A stretch of DNA of 64,000 nucleotides from Phalacrocorax aristotelis (taxonomy: Eukaryota; Chordata; Aves; Suliformes; Phalacrocoracidae), in the NCBI RefSeq assembly GCF_949628215.1, contig NC_134310.1, positions 13,343,401 to 13,407,400 on the forward strand, in the 5' to 3' direction. Within the stretch, counting starts at the first letter, position 1, and every line of letters begins with the position of its first letter. A program made the position numbers and the translations under genes. The notes under the pieces are model-generated. The model did no database searches and was not told the origin of the DNA. It saw nothing but the letters and a program-made list of their open reading frames with translations. Positions 32,201 to 40,375 of this stretch are shown here, piece by piece.

Positions 32201-34332
32201 TCCTTTTTGAGCACCACCTGATGCAGATGTGCAAAGAGCAGCAGCAGCAAAAGGAGCTGCTGCGTGTGAAGCAGGACCTGATGCTTTCCACACACTCCAC
32301 CCTGCAGCTGTTGCAGACACGGGGCAGCAGTGAGGATCCTTATGGCTGCAGCACTGCCCCTGAATCATGCAAAGTGGGTACCAGAGATGAGGATATCTCA
32401 CCAGGCCACAGCCCTCAGCAAGCTGCGACTGAGAGGATCAAGGGGTTGGGGGCCTCATGCAGAGATGGCAACAAGGAGGAAGAGCGGAGGAAGGTGCAAG
32501 AGAGCATGTGGGAGGGGAAGAAGGACAAGCAGGCGGGCTGGTGGTACCAGCTCATGCAGAGCTCTCAAATATACATTGAGGGCTCGAACGAAGGCTCGAA
32601 GTTCATCCACTATGAGAAGAAGGCAGCTTTGAATGCTGCGCTGAGGTCAGTGGAGACCCGCAAGGCACCACCCCCTTGTGAAGGGGTGGTGGAGGGTGCA
32701 GAGGCTGAGGGTACCTTGAAGGAGAGGCCTAAGGCTGCCAGCAAGCCAAGTCCTGAAGCTGTGGAAGAGCCCTTGGAAAAGCCCCAGCAGGTACTGGTTG
32801 GTGAAGAGGTGAAGGAATGGAGCTGGCCCTTCTGGATGGGCAGCCCCCCAGACTCAGTGCTTACAGAGCTGAAGCACAGCAAGGAAAAGGAGACTGGGAC
32901 TCAGCAAAGAGTGGGAGCAGCAGCCCCCCAAGAGGAGAGCAGCATCAGTGCATCAAAGGGCAGCCAGCCCATCAAGTGGGGACATTTGTTTGGGTCCAGG
33001 AAGGTACAAAAAGAACCCAGGCAGCCTAACAGGTAGGGATGGGGAGAGCTGGTTAACCTGGGGTTGCAGTAGTGCAGGTGGAAATCAGGTCAATAGCCGA
33101 CCACTGGGCTACACCATGGTGGTATATCAGAGGCAGCATGTGAACAGAGAGGTCTGTCACCCCTTCCCAGCCCTGCCTGCCTGCCCACACCACTGTTTCC
33201 CTCCTTGACTCCTACCCTTGCTCAATCTTCTGCCTGAGCTCTACCACTGCCTCTGCTCCTAAGCCCCCTCTCCACAGGAAGGGCCCCTGCTGCACCGCCC
33301 CCGTCATCACCTCATCCCTCCCAAAAACATGTACTAAGTGAGAGCAAAACATGGAGCCATCCCTGTTGCTCACAATGGGTGAGGAGGAGGCATGAAGTTG
33401 CCCCATGTAGCTGGGCCCGCCCCGCATTGCCTCTCCATCTGCACCCTTCTTGTTTCTATGGCCACTAGAAATGTCCTTCCCAGTCTAGGCCATGGCGTGT
33501 CTGGAAGATGCTGAGCCCTCCCCACCAGGAGACAGCCTGGGGACCACGGTGCATTTTGTGCATGGAGCCAGACCCCTAAGGCATGACCTTGCCATGAGAG
33601 CAGCTGCTCCTTGCCCCAAGGTATGCTTCCCTGCCACTACCTGCTTCTATCTCCTTCTTGCAGGTTGCCCTCCGGCTGGCTGAGCTTGGACAAGTCCATG
33701 TTCCAGCTGGTGGCCCAGACAGTCAGGGCAAGCATGTGGCGAGAAGCAGCCCCTGAGCCGGAGCCCCCCTGGCCAGAGCCACCTGAAGTGCCCCCTGAGT
33801 CATGGACAGCCTGGGGGCTGTCTGCCCACCCTCCTTGGTGAGCAGCGCCACATGGCCATCCTGCAGGTGGTGGGTTGGGGTTGGCATGGCTCTGCCTGTT
33901 GCAGTTCACCCGGCCCCCTTTGTGCTCATGGACTGGGGACGGTTCGGGGCAGTGACACAGCTTGTGCATCTGTCCACCCCAACTCTGCAATCTGCAGGTA
34001 ATAGGGAGCTGGGGGGCAGCTGAGAGCCTGGCTGGGAAGGGAGGCAGGGGGTGTTTTCCTCACTCCTCTTGTGCCCATGGTGGTCCCTGGGCTTCAGTGG
34101 GGTGAGCGTGCTGTGGCAAGTTAACTCTTCCTCCCCTCCCTCTGCCTGCAGTGAGGTGAAAGCTCTTTGCCATCACATTGCCACCGAGGCAGGACAGCTG
34201 AGCTTCAACAAGGGGGACATCCTGCAGATCATCTCCAAGGTGGATGGTGACTGGCTGCAGTGCAGCCTCGGCTCCGAGAAGGGACTGGTGCCCATCATGT
34301 ACATCACCCACCCGGAGGATGAGGGCTATTGA
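6269..34332 (+). CDS. RUSC2: RUSC2 (iporin), RUN and SH3 domain-containing protein 2, whole coding span
   Basis: RUSC2 is a cytoplasmic adaptor that binds Rab1/Rab35-type GTPases and the Golgi protein GM130. It has a long disordered Ser/Cys-rich N-terminus, a central RUN domain and a C-terminal SH3 domain. Exons are 6269-8240, 10629-11414, 11938-12137 (broken), 13374-13517, 14614-14690, 28573-28747, 29717-29822, 30880-30926, 32075-33032, 33664-33837 and 34152-34332. All junctions are GT-AG and phases agree throughout. With exon 4 counted at its expected 201 nt the total is 4821 nt, or 1606 codons plus stop, close to the mammalian protein of about 1500 residues. The protein matches RUSC2 along its length, for example [18 protein letters not shown] at the start, [26 protein letters not shown] and [14 protein letters not shown]. 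Lesions: an in-frame TGA at 8231-8233, and a 1-base loss plus TAG in exon 4. Everything else is open, so the gene may still work through alternative splicing. Confidence 0.93.
10629..11414 (+). CDS. RUSC2: RUSC2 coding exon 2
   Basis: The acceptor is ccccaaag before 10629 and the donor is AATG|GTAGGT at 11415. It is phase 1 at both ends. It continues the disordered linker with the conserved stretch [14 protein letters not shown], then [21 protein letters not shown]-like sequence and [14 protein letters not shown]. The exon is fully open, and reading it in phase 1 from exon 1 restores the family's GGGT motif across the junction. Confidence 0.9.
11938..12137 (+). pseudogene. RUSC2: RUSC2 exon 3, decayed (1-base loss and TAG)
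   Basis: The acceptor ccattctag before 11938 and the terminal AATG at 12137 bracket a 200-base segment. It aligns without gaps to the mammalian RUSC2 stretch containing ANHL, LKW-EYR and NPIFE-PG. The first part ([10 protein letters not shown]) is in one frame. The rest ([16 protein letters not shown]) is in the next frame, so one base has been lost at or near the A6 run at 11985-11990; the expected length is 201. In the second frame a TAG at 12056-12058 stands where the mammalian protein has Glu. The donor (GTGCAC at 12138) is weak. The exon is symmetric (phase 1 to phase 1), so skipping it would keep the reading frame. Confidence 0.82.
13374..13517 (+). CDS. RUSC2: RUSC2 coding exon 4
   Basis: The acceptor is cctgcag before 13374 and the donor is AAGG|GTGAGT at 13518; the length is 144 nt, phase 1 to phase 1. 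It encodes the conserved [13 protein letters not shown] and [11 protein letters not shown] blocks just before the RUN domain. Because its entry phase matches the end of both the preceding intact exon and the decayed one, it can be joined directly to 11414. Confidence 0.92.
14614..14690 (+). CDS. RUSC2: RUSC2 coding exon 5, start of RUN domain
   Basis: The acceptor is ttccctctag and the donor is AAG|GTAAGT at 14691 (phase 0). It encodes [17 protein letters not shown] followed by TSRDPGVK, the first helix of the RUN domain, which in this family binds small GTPases. The following intron is 13.9 kb and holds nested CR1 and provirus insertions. Confidence 0.93.
15241..17608 (-). mobile_element. 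CR1 LINE, 3' part (RT and 3' end), minus strand
   Basis: On the minus strand this reads as CR1 ORF2 from the endonuclease/RT linker to the 3' end. Recognisable pieces are the linker ([19 protein letters not shown], near 17550), RT motifs [25 protein letters not shown] and FADDTKLGG (16560-16100), and the C-terminal region [15 protein letters not shown]. The frame is broken several times. The 3' end is the CR1 type, visible on the + strand as cacagaatcacagaatgg. The element continues at 26609 after an inserted provirus. Confidence 0.9.
17609..18120 (+). repeat. 5' LTR of provirus A (type 1)
   Basis: It starts TGTGCTGG and ends in a CCACAAGA variant of the family's CCACGACA end. Shared landmarks are GTTAATTCTCTTCACTGT near the start, ACCATGTGAAGCCATGACCAG and TATATTAA (possible TATA) in the middle, a T-rich U3/R zone, and a closing segment with GAGTTGCTGGCTAAACCAC. 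Confidence 0.88.
18129..18146 (+). other. Primer binding site of provirus A (tRNA-Lys1,2 type, decayed)
   Basis: The sequence is TGGTACCCAACATGGGGC. It differs from the family's TGGCGCCCAACGTGGGGC (seen intact at 47668-47685, minus strand) at three positions, all C-to-T or G-to-A changes at CpG sites. The intact form is complementary to the 3' end of tRNA-Lys1,2 as used by several betaretroviruses. Confidence 0.8.
18185..20033 (+). pseudogene. gag: gag of provirus A, with hydrophobic N-terminal domain
   Basis: The start ATG at 18185 is at the place used in the related copies. The first ~110 codons are strongly hydrophobic ([19 protein letters not shown], then [19 protein letters not shown], then YLEHPWVVK near 18480). 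A frame change occurs around 18440. Next comes a domain with [30 protein letters not shown] and TCWGLAHAY, then a basic spacer. A capsid-like region follows from about 19130 ([61 protein letters not shown]). It ends with TAG at 20031-20033. No CCHC zinc knuckle was seen. Several stops interrupt it. Confidence 0.8.
20034..22092 (+). pseudogene. pol: pro-pol of provirus A: protease remnant, reverse transcriptase, RNase H
   Basis: It is in the same frame as the gag stop. The protease active site LVDTGAQC (D-T-G at 20142-20150) is present, but the body of the protease is missing: the text jumps from AQC to FKDPKG, which in copy D lies about 65 residues later. RT shows [18 protein letters not shown] and YIDD at 20781-20792. 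A frameshift follows near 20870, then the connection region ([17 protein letters not shown]) and RNase H ([13 protein letters not shown] near 21705; [16 protein letters not shown] near 21885). The gene is interrupted at 22093 by a CR1 and resumes at 24728. Confidence 0.87.
22093..24727 (-). mobile_element. CR1 LINE inserted in provirus A pol, minus strand
   Basis: The 3' end lies at 22093 (plus-strand text agaatcacagagtcattaaggttgg). Provirus pol text is interrupted after GAGGAACACAG and resumes with AACAACCAGCAGG near 24731, matching the continuous text of copy D. A 662-codon open frame (24168-22180) spans the RT domain ([37 protein letters not shown]) to the CR1 C-terminus ([20 protein letters not shown]). 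The endonuclease part ([18 protein letters not shown]-like upstream) is in another frame at 24547-24221. The copy is truncated in the endonuclease. It is the best-preserved LINE here and younger than provirus A. Confidence 0.9.
24728..25665 (+). pseudogene. pol: integrase region of provirus A
   Basis: It continues pol after the CR1 insertion. It contains the zinc-binding HHCC region ([13 protein letters not shown] and [10 protein letters not shown]), the catalytic Asp motifs (QIDYMTL and SDNGTHF) and Glu in [10 protein letters not shown], then the C-terminal domain ending GDLIWGQNS and a TAG at 25663-25665. Interruptions (TGA near 24879, 24988 and 25173) make it non-functional as it stands. 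No env or dUTPase frame follows before the 3' LTR. Confidence 0.85.
25666..26093 (+). other. Non-coding 3' region and polypurine tract of provirus A
   Basis: About 430 bp without coding signal lie between integrase and the 3' LTR. They end in a purine-rich tract, ggaataaggggtggagaa (26076-26093), directly before the LTR's TGTACTGG. The same tract (reverse complement at 49595-49613) precedes the 3' LTR of copy D, supporting its role as plus-strand primer. Confidence 0.75.
26094..26608 (+). repeat. 3' LTR of provirus A (type 1)
   Basis: 515 bp, starts TGTACTGG and ends CCACAACA. It is colinear with 17609-18120 but with many substitutions. It holds GTATATTAA and a run of T-rich sequence before AACCCTTGAGC, as in the other type-1 LTRs. 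Confidence 0.88.
26609..27150 (-). mobile_element. CR1 LINE, 5' part (endonuclease), minus strand, continuation of the 15241-17608 element
   Basis: The minus strand encodes the apurinic-type endonuclease domain of CR1 ORF2: [36 protein letters not shown] and [13 protein letters not shown]. An in-frame TGA lies near 26823. Its end at 26609 joins exactly in sense to the CR1 segment ending at 17608 once provirus A is removed, so the two are one CR1 copy. The true 5' limit is uncertain; 27151-27480 may still be CR1 but I cannot show it. Confidence 0.85.
28266..28298. repeat. 33-bp LTR remnant with both termini and perfect 5-bp target duplications
   Basis: The unit starts TGTCGTGGTTTAGCCCC and ends AGCTAAAACCATGACA, that is, one LTR end joined directly to the opposite LTR end. 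It is flanked by GATAT on both sides (28261-28265 and 28299-28303). The termini are imperfect inverted repeats of each other. It resembles a type-2 or type-3 LTR whose whole interior has been lost. Confidence 0.7.
28573..28747 (+). CDS. RUSC2: RUSC2 coding exon 6, RUN domain
   Basis: The acceptor is tctcccttag and the donor is CTAG|GTATGG at 28748. It encodes the core RUN helices ([43 protein letters not shown]). It is fully open and highly similar to the mammalian protein. Confidence 0.94.
29717..29822 (+). CDS. RUSC2: RUSC2 coding exon 7, RUN domain
   Basis: The acceptor is tctccatag and the donor is CTCAA|GTAAGC at 29823. It encodes [15 protein letters not shown] and [13 protein letters not shown]; the last Asn codon is completed by the next exon. 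Confidence 0.93.
30880..30926 (+). CDS. RUSC2: RUSC2 coding exon 8, RUN domain (47 nt)
   Basis: A short exon encoding [15 protein letters not shown]. The acceptor is ttcctgcag and the donor is GAAG|GTAAGA at 30927. Both split codons agree with their neighbours (Asn before, Asp after), which fixes the boundaries. Confidence 0.92.
32075..33032 (+). CDS. RUSC2: RUSC2 coding exon 9, end of RUN domain and acidic/basic linker
   Basis: The acceptor is caccctacag and the donor is AACAG|GTAGGG at 33033. It starts with the last RUN helices ([11 protein letters not shown], a Leu-rich [18 protein letters not shown] block and [18 protein letters not shown]). A charged, probably disordered linker follows. 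It contains three conserved islands: [29 protein letters not shown] and [11 protein letters not shown]. Confidence 0.94.
33664..33837 (+). CDS. RUSC2: RUSC2 coding exon 10, linker before SH3
   Basis: The acceptor is tccttcttgcag and the donor is CCTTG|GTGAGC at 33838. It encodes the conserved [15 protein letters not shown] block and a Pro/Glu-rich spacer. The final TG joins T of the next exon to give the Cys preceding the SH3 domain. Confidence 0.9.
34152..34332 (+). CDS. RUSC2: RUSC2 coding exon 11, SH3 domain and stop
   Basis: The acceptor is tctgcctgcag before 34152; TGA is at 34330-34332. It encodes an SH3 domain with [15 protein letters not shown], the KGDIL loop, GDWLQC (RT-loop and specificity-pocket Trp) and [10 protein letters not shown]3 domains bind Pro-rich ligands. 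The exon is open with no lesions. Confidence 0.94.
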
Positions 34333-35770
34333 CGTGTCCTGGAGGCCAAGCACAGTACCATGGGCTGCTGAGGCTTGTCTGGGGAAACCCACCCTGCCAG
34401 AGGAACAGACACAGCTTCTTGCTAGGTTCTTACCATTTCAGAATACAGTAAGGTATAAGAAGGTGGTTCTTTCTTGCTCCTCCTCATGCAGCTGCCAAAG
34501 GCTGACTCAGCCCCTGGGGCCTTCTGCGAGTTGCACCTTGTATTGCCAGGCATCGCCGTGCATGCAGCCACACCAGAGACTGTCTGAACCCCCTCCACAC
34601 CATGCCATCTCCAGCACCCGTAGGCCATGGACTCGTACATAGCAGGAACCCAAGCAGTCCCTGCCAGGGCAGTGCTGCCCTGCTGCATGGCTCAGTTTCA
34701 TGCTGGCGAGTGCAGGATGCTGGCCATCCCCTCCCCAGGGGTGGCAGTGTGGTCTGCAGCCTTCAGCATCCCTGGCATCATCAGCCACAGGGGTGTGAGC
34801 ACTGTGTGTTGGCAAGGTCTCTGCAAGGCTGGGCTAATGGGTTGCATTGCATCTTGAAGGGAGGCTGCAAGGTAGGCTCCCCCACTCTGGAGCAGCCCTG
34901 TCCTAACATGTAATAGTGGTGCCTGGTGGGTTGTACCAGGCAAAGTGGCCTGGCACTGCCACGCTGCAGGGCCTGGGGCTGTGCCTGTCCACAGCCAGGG
35001 GAGGGGGACAGGGTATGTGTGTGCATGCAGAGCAAAGGGGTGTATGGAATCATGAGGAAGGAGCATGGATGGTCAGTGTTACATAGGTCCAGGATGGGTA
35101 GAGCCACCCTGTGTGGAGATGGGTGCTTTGGGGGGTGGCCCCGTGCCCCTCCATGCTGAGCAGAGACCCAGTGCCTAGGATGCCCTGGGATACTCAGTAG
35201 AGAGGGAGTAGGAGGGGAGGGGGTGAGGGCAGAGTCCCTGACTGGGCTAGGGATGTTTTTTGGAGTTGGGGGCAGTGCTCCCAGCAAGTAGAGCAGGGGG
35301 GTGCTCCCAGAGGGAACTGGGGAGATGGGGAGGGAGGGATGGTGCTCCCTTTGGCATAGGGTTTCTGGTCTTGCTGAGCAGTACCATGGAGTGGGGAGGG
35401 GGTAAGTGTTGTACATGAGCACAAGGGGCTGCTGGGGGTCCTGGGGTCCTTGGTAGAGGCAATGCCAGTCAACCCCTTCCTTGCCACATTCATGCTGCCT
35501 GCTGCACGTCAGGTGGGGAACAATGTTAATGAAAGGCTATACCAGTATTTGGTGCCTTGGCCAGGTTGATGCTGCTCGCAGCATTGTGCCTCAGCTGGCT
35601 TCCCCATGGCAAGGGGCCCTGGTCTTGCAAGGTTATCTCCTGCTTGTACATCACTTAGCAGATGTTGCACCATATTTAATTTGTATTTCCCTGTTAGAAC
35701 AAGATGTATTGCCTTTATTTATTTCTTTATTTATGATGCATATTAATTAAAAAGGTGCTGATTGAGCTTC
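34333..35770 (+). other. RUSC2: RUSC2 3'UTR
   Basis: The sequence after the stop has no coding signal on either strand beyond chance frames. It ends in an AU-rich stretch (several TTTATTT elements at 35716-35733), a polyadenylation signal ATTAAA at 35746-35751 and a GT-rich stretch just downstream (near 35775-35790). The 3' end is inferred from these signals. Confidence 0.65.
35746..35751 (+). terminator. RUSC2: RUSC2 polyadenylation signal ATTAAA
   Basis: ATTAAA is the commonest variant of AATAAA. It lies about 1.4 kb past the RUSC2 stop, preceded by AU-rich elements and followed by a T/G-rich segment. Confidence 0.6.
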
Positions 35771-36504
35771 CTGCTAGTGTCTTGTGATTTCAGCCTGTCC
35801 CTGGGAAGGGCCTGAAGGTTATCTGTGCTGGGACACTGCATTGCGGGCTTTGTCCTGCCTCCAGCCACAGCCAACACCAGACCTTCAGAAGGAAATAGGT
35901 TGTCCCTAACTATCCTTGGTTTATGGCAGACCATGGGAGAAGGGAGGAGATAGACCCCACCTGGCCAAGAGTAGTTGATTCAGTCCCTGTATTGTCCAGT
36001 TGAAGTGCAGGACCAGAGGTCCTTTCCTCATCCCTCTGGTGTATTCCCAGACCCAGGCTGGATGTGCCTGCCCCTGACCAGGTATTTCTTTTCTCTTCTG
36101 TCCTGCATGAGCCCATGTTGTTTTGACCCTTTCCAGCTCTGGCAGTACTTGGCCAGTGGTGCCACACAGGCTCAGAGGCTCTGCTGAGACCTGAGGCAGG
36201 GAAGAAGCAGCTGACCATTAAGGGCACTACTCCTGAGCATCTCATAAACCTGTCCCATCTTTTGTTCTTGCTGAAAATGGGTTGCTTTGACCTGTCAGTT
36301 CAGAGTGGGGGGACTACATCACATCATCAGATGATGGTATGTCTCAGGGAGGCAGCATTGTTCAGAGTTCCTTGTCTTTATTCCTTGTGCATGCTTGTAG
36401 GGGCCGAAGCAGGTTTCAGACAGGAGTTCACACCATTTCAGTCTGGCATCTGCTTCTTCAGGGTGCTCAGTGTGTTGTGAGTAAGATGCCCGTAGGTGTG
36501 GTAT

Positions 36505-37674
36505 TGTGGGTTGACCTTGGCTGGATGCCAGGTGCCCATCAAGCTGCTCTATCACTCCCCCTCCTCAACTGGATGTGGGGGAGAAAATAAGATTAAAAAA
36601 CCCCTGTGGGACAAGATAAAGGCAGTTTAATAAAGAAAAACAAAGGCCCCACATGGAAGCAAAGGGGGGAAAAAAAAAATTATTCTCTACTTCCCATCAG
36701 CAGGCAATGTCCAGCCACTTCCTGGGAAGTAGGGCCTCAGCATGCATAGCAGTTGCTCCAGAAGACAAAAACCTAAATAACAAATTCCACCCTCACCCCC
36801 TTCTCTTAGTCTTTATTGCTGAGCACAACATCATATGGTATGGAATAACTCTTTGGTCAGTTTGGGTCAGCTGTCCTGGCTACGTCCCCCTCTCAACCTC
36901 TTGCCCACCTCCAGCCTACTGACCTTTGGGAGTGGGGTGGGTTTGGAGAGACAGCCTTGATGCTGTGGGAGCACTGCTCAGCAATAGCCAGAACACTGGT
37001 GTGTTATTGTCATGGTTTAGCCCCAGTCAGCAACCAAGCACCACGCAGCCGCTCGCTCACTCCCCCCCTGGTGGGACAGGGGAGAGAATCAGAAGAGTAA
37101 AAGTAAGGAAACTCATGGGTTGAGATAAAGACAGTTTAATAGGTAAAGAAAAAGCTGCACATGGAAGCAAAGCAAAACAAGGAATTCATTCACTACTTCC
37201 CATCGGCAGGCAGGTGTTCAGCCATCTCCAGGAAAGCAGGGCTCCATCATGCATAACGGTTACTTGGGAAGACAAACGCCATCACTCTGAACATTCCCCC
37301 CCCTTCCTTCTTCTTCCCCCAGCTTTATATACCGAGCATGACGTCATATGGTATGGAATATCCCGTTGGTCAGTTGGGGTCAGCTGTCCTGGCTGTGTCC
37401 CCTCCCAGCTCCTTGTGCACCCGGCAGAGCACAGGGAGCTGAAAAAGTCCTTGACCAGTGTAAGCGCTCCTTACCAACAACTAAAACATCTCCACACTAT
37501 CACCACTGTTTCCAGCAAAAATCCAAAACACAGTCCCATACTAGCTACTATGAAGGAATTTAACTCTATTGCAGCTGAAACCAGGGCAGTTATCAACACC
37601 TTTCTAGCTACAAATACAAAGCACAGCACTGTGAGGGCTGCTATGGGGAAGGTTAACTCCATCCCAGCCAGACA
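36505..37674 (-). repeat. Older solo LTR (type 3-like), interrupted by a younger LTR
   Basis: The left part is 36505-37007 (starts TGTGGGTTGACCTTGGCTGG on the + strand) and the right part 37589-37674 (gttatcaacacc to ccagaca). Landmarks such as gataaaggcagtttaataaagaaaaacaaaggcc and acatggaagcaaag parallel the inserted LTR, so they are related. Reading direction is inferred as minus by similarity to the other LTRs. The ends carry no clear target duplication. Confidence 0.65.
37008..37588 (-). repeat. Solo LTR (type 3), nested, TSD GTTAT
   Basis: 581 bp, on the + strand from TGTCATGGTTTAGCC to CCAGGGCA. It is flanked by perfect 5-bp duplications GTTAT at 37003-37007 and 37589-37593. It contains the family landmark gttgagataaagacagtttaat and a TTTATATA box (seen at 37324 on +). 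Orientation is minus by similarity with the LTRs of proviruses C-E. Confidence 0.85.
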
Positions 37675-38459
37675 CGATACACGTGGCCAAACTGGAACTT
37701 GTAACCTGTGGGCAGCAGGAGGAAGTCCTGAGTAGCACAGGAAGGAGACAGTGAAGGATGGGTTGTGAGTCTAGGATCCAGAGCCTGGGAGAACCTGGCC
37801 ATGAGGCTTGGTGGCTGCAGATCACTCACAAGGAAGGAGTCTGGGGCTTTTAAACTTAGACTAGCATGAGTGTTGGACCTCCAAGTCCAGCAGGAATGAG
37901 CCCCAAGAGCCCATCCATTCCCTTTACACCTCAGTAGCCCCCAGGAGAAGGGAAAAGCTCTGCTTGAGACTCCAGCCTTTGCTGCAAGGACACCATGCTG
38001 GAGCTTGTTGCATCCATGTAGACAAATGGTCTGCAGTGGTGGAATGAGTCAAAACAGTTGGAAAAAAATCCAGAAATTAAGCAGCATAAGCCTCTGTCCT
38101 GGCTTAGAGAGGTATGGAACAGCCAGGGCTTGCACATGGGCTGTTTTAATAAACCTCTCAGAGGGGATAGTGGTCAGGGCTGTTTACAAATTGCATGGGG
38201 CCAGGCTGCTCTCCTCACATGTGCAGGCTGGCCCAAATGGGGAAGGGGACTGTGTGCTGCTAAACTGCCCCATGGCGTTCTGAGTCATCCCTGGGGCAGG
38301 AGAGGGGATTTCCAGCCTCCTGTGCTGCTGGCGCAGACACTGAGTGGCTCTCAGCCAAGTTCAGCCACAGGGATGGGTGCTCACTGCCAGGGCAGCCTTG
38401 GATGCTGGGGGGGGGGGCATAGTGGGGTAATTAGGGTGTGACAGGCTGGATTTGGGGTC

Positions 38460-38600
38460 ACTGCTACAGGGTTTTCAGCTGCTGAAGTCTTCTTCAGAGT
38501 CATCTGGCTAAACTCAAGCATGGTCCAGTTGGTAGTTATCAAACAGCCTGTCTTGATCAGGAACTGGGCACAGGGCATGAAGCCCACAAAGCCTGCATGG
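38460..38600 (-). CDS. CIMIP2B: CIMIP2B (FAM166B)-like exon, minus strand, partial
   Basis: After an acceptor-like sequence (acatgccttccag on the minus strand) the frame reads HAGFVGFMPCAQFLIKTG, then LITTNWTMLEFSQ. It resembles the G-[FY]-[TV]-G-[YF]-[VM]-P-C-A-[RQ]-F repeat block of CIMIP2B, a ciliary microtubule inner protein. CIMIP2B lies next to RUSC2, on the opposite strand, in mammals. The 3' boundary is not fixed. The gene may be decayed here because the other expected repeat exons are not all found. Confidence 0.5.
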
Positions 38601-39362
38601 CTGGAAGGCATGTGGCAATGTGTATGGGGCAGTGGCTGCCAACACTGCTGCTATGGCTTGAGTGGCCCTGATGGTGGCCTGGCCCTGGAAGGTCAGCTGC
38701 GGAATCCTGATGGGGACATGGGGCTGTGAGTACCACCAGGGGCAGACTGAGCAGGAAGATGAACTGCCAGGTGCTGCCATTCCCTGGAGCTGACCCTGGT
38801 CTGGGGAGGGCAGCTCAGCCAGATCCCAGCACAGGGAGCTCAGCACCCCTTGGCACCCCTTTGGCTGAGACATGGCAACAGAAAGATGGGTGCTGTAGGG
38901 AGTGGATGGTGATAGAGGGATGGGTGCTAGCCCATAGCCTTGTGAGCACCTCCAGAGCAGATGGGAGCAGGTAAGATGGTCATGCCGTACACATGACCCC
39001 TCCTTGGTGCTTCTGTGAACCCAAACCCAGCAACCCTTCAGTCTAGAAAACAGTGCAGGTCCTTGGCCTCGTTACTGCATCAAAATCCTTTCCCAACCTC
39101 CCAGTGGCAGGCTGCCTGCCAGGACCAGCCCCACATCACCCTGCCCTCTGTGGGCACAAGGCAGAGCAGTTGCCAGCCCCAGCATCAGTGCCCACCCCAG
39201 TACCAGTGCCTACCTCACATGCCCTGAGGCACAGAGCGAGGCCAGGGGCAGCTCTGGACCAGCAGTGAGATGCACACTTGGTCCTGCCCATCTCCCATCA
39301 CTCTCCTGTGTGGGGTCGGGTCCTGGAGTAGTGGCCATGTCCTCCACTCCTACTCCTTGCAG

Positions 39363-39471
39363 ACAGCTCTCAGATGCTGCTTGGCAAAATTGCTCCTGGC
39401 CGCCTTGCAGATCTTGGAGTAGGTCTTAGCAAAGAAGTGCTGGGCTCTGGAGATGAATCCTTGGAGAAGAT
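39363..39471 (-). CDS. CIMIP2B: CIMIP2B (FAM166B)-like exon, minus strand, second fragment
   Basis: A good acceptor (ctcctctttgcttcctgcatgccag on minus) precedes the frame LLQGFISRAQHFFAKTYSKI. It matches the G-F-[VI]-x-R-A-Q-x-x-F-A-K block of CIMIP2B and lies upstream, in minus-strand terms, of the 38600 exon, in the right order. The donor is uncertain (a GTAGGA lies near 39358). A weak candidate for an N-terminal exon lies around 39740-39850 (text like FQYCFSPG) but I could not confirm it. Confidence 0.5.
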
Positions 39472-39925
39472 CTGGCATGCAGGAAGCAAAGAGGAGCCCA
39501 GCTTCATGGTATGGGGGGGTCTGCTCTGGGGTGATGAGGAGGTCTGTGGATCCCAGCAGTCAAGGAGGTAAAGGCATGGAGCGACAGTGTGGCTGGAGGA
39601 AGATTAAAGGTGCAGTGGGAGTCCAAATGCACATGACAACCTGAGGGACACAAGCCAGCTGAGAGGCAGAGACCTGCTGGTGCCAAATGCTAGGGGGTCC
39701 TGACAGGTCCCATTGGACCTTCTCTGCCCAGGTTGTCAGGACCTGGCTCATCATCAGGGCAAAGGCTGTGGCCACAGCCCCTGGATGCCTGCCAGGGCTA
39801 AAGCAATACTGGAAGCTCTCAGAGGCTGCTGTAGGAGACTGAAAAGGGAAGAGGCACCAGCAAACTACCAGGCTGCCTTGGGGAGAGACTGGGAGAGCTG
39901 AGGTGGGAATGCACATTTGGGCAGG

Positions 39926-40370
39926 TGTCATGGTTTAGCCAGCAACTCAGCCCCACACAGTCACTCACTCACTCCCCCACCGGTAGATGGGGGAGAGAAT
40001 CAGAAGGGTAATGCTCATGGGTTGAGATAAGAACAGTTTAATAATTAAAATTAGAAGAAAAACCAACAACAAAAATGCAATGTAAAGAAGAACAACAAGA
40101 GCCATGAAATCCAGGGGAGAGGGAGAGCAGCGAACTGCCCACCAACCCGATGCCATGCCTCCTAAGCCACAAACTGCCCCCCCTTAATATACTGGTCATG
40201 GTGTCACATGGTATGGAACTAACATCCCATTGGCCAGTCGGGGTCAGTCGCCCCGGCCGTGGCCCCGCCCCTCCCAGCCTCCCACCGATGCGGCAGAGCA
40301 AGGGAAGCTGGAAAGGTATCCGACCCCCACAGTGAAGAGAATTAACCCCTTCTCAGCCAAAACCAGCACA
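39926..40370 (-). repeat. Solo LTR (type 1), TSD GCAGG
   Basis: 445 bp, on the + strand from TGTCATGGTTTAGCC to CCAGCACA. It is flanked by perfect GCAGG duplications at 39921-39925 and 40371-40375. It is a solo type-1 LTR from the same family as provirus A, in minus orientation. Confidence 0.9.
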
Positions 40371-40375
40371 GCAGG

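Noticed and set aside
34781-35422. 213-codon minus-strand frame in the RUSC2 3'UTR
   Set aside because: Pro/His/Ser-rich with no recognised domain; it lies in a 3'UTR and is likely a compositional artefact.
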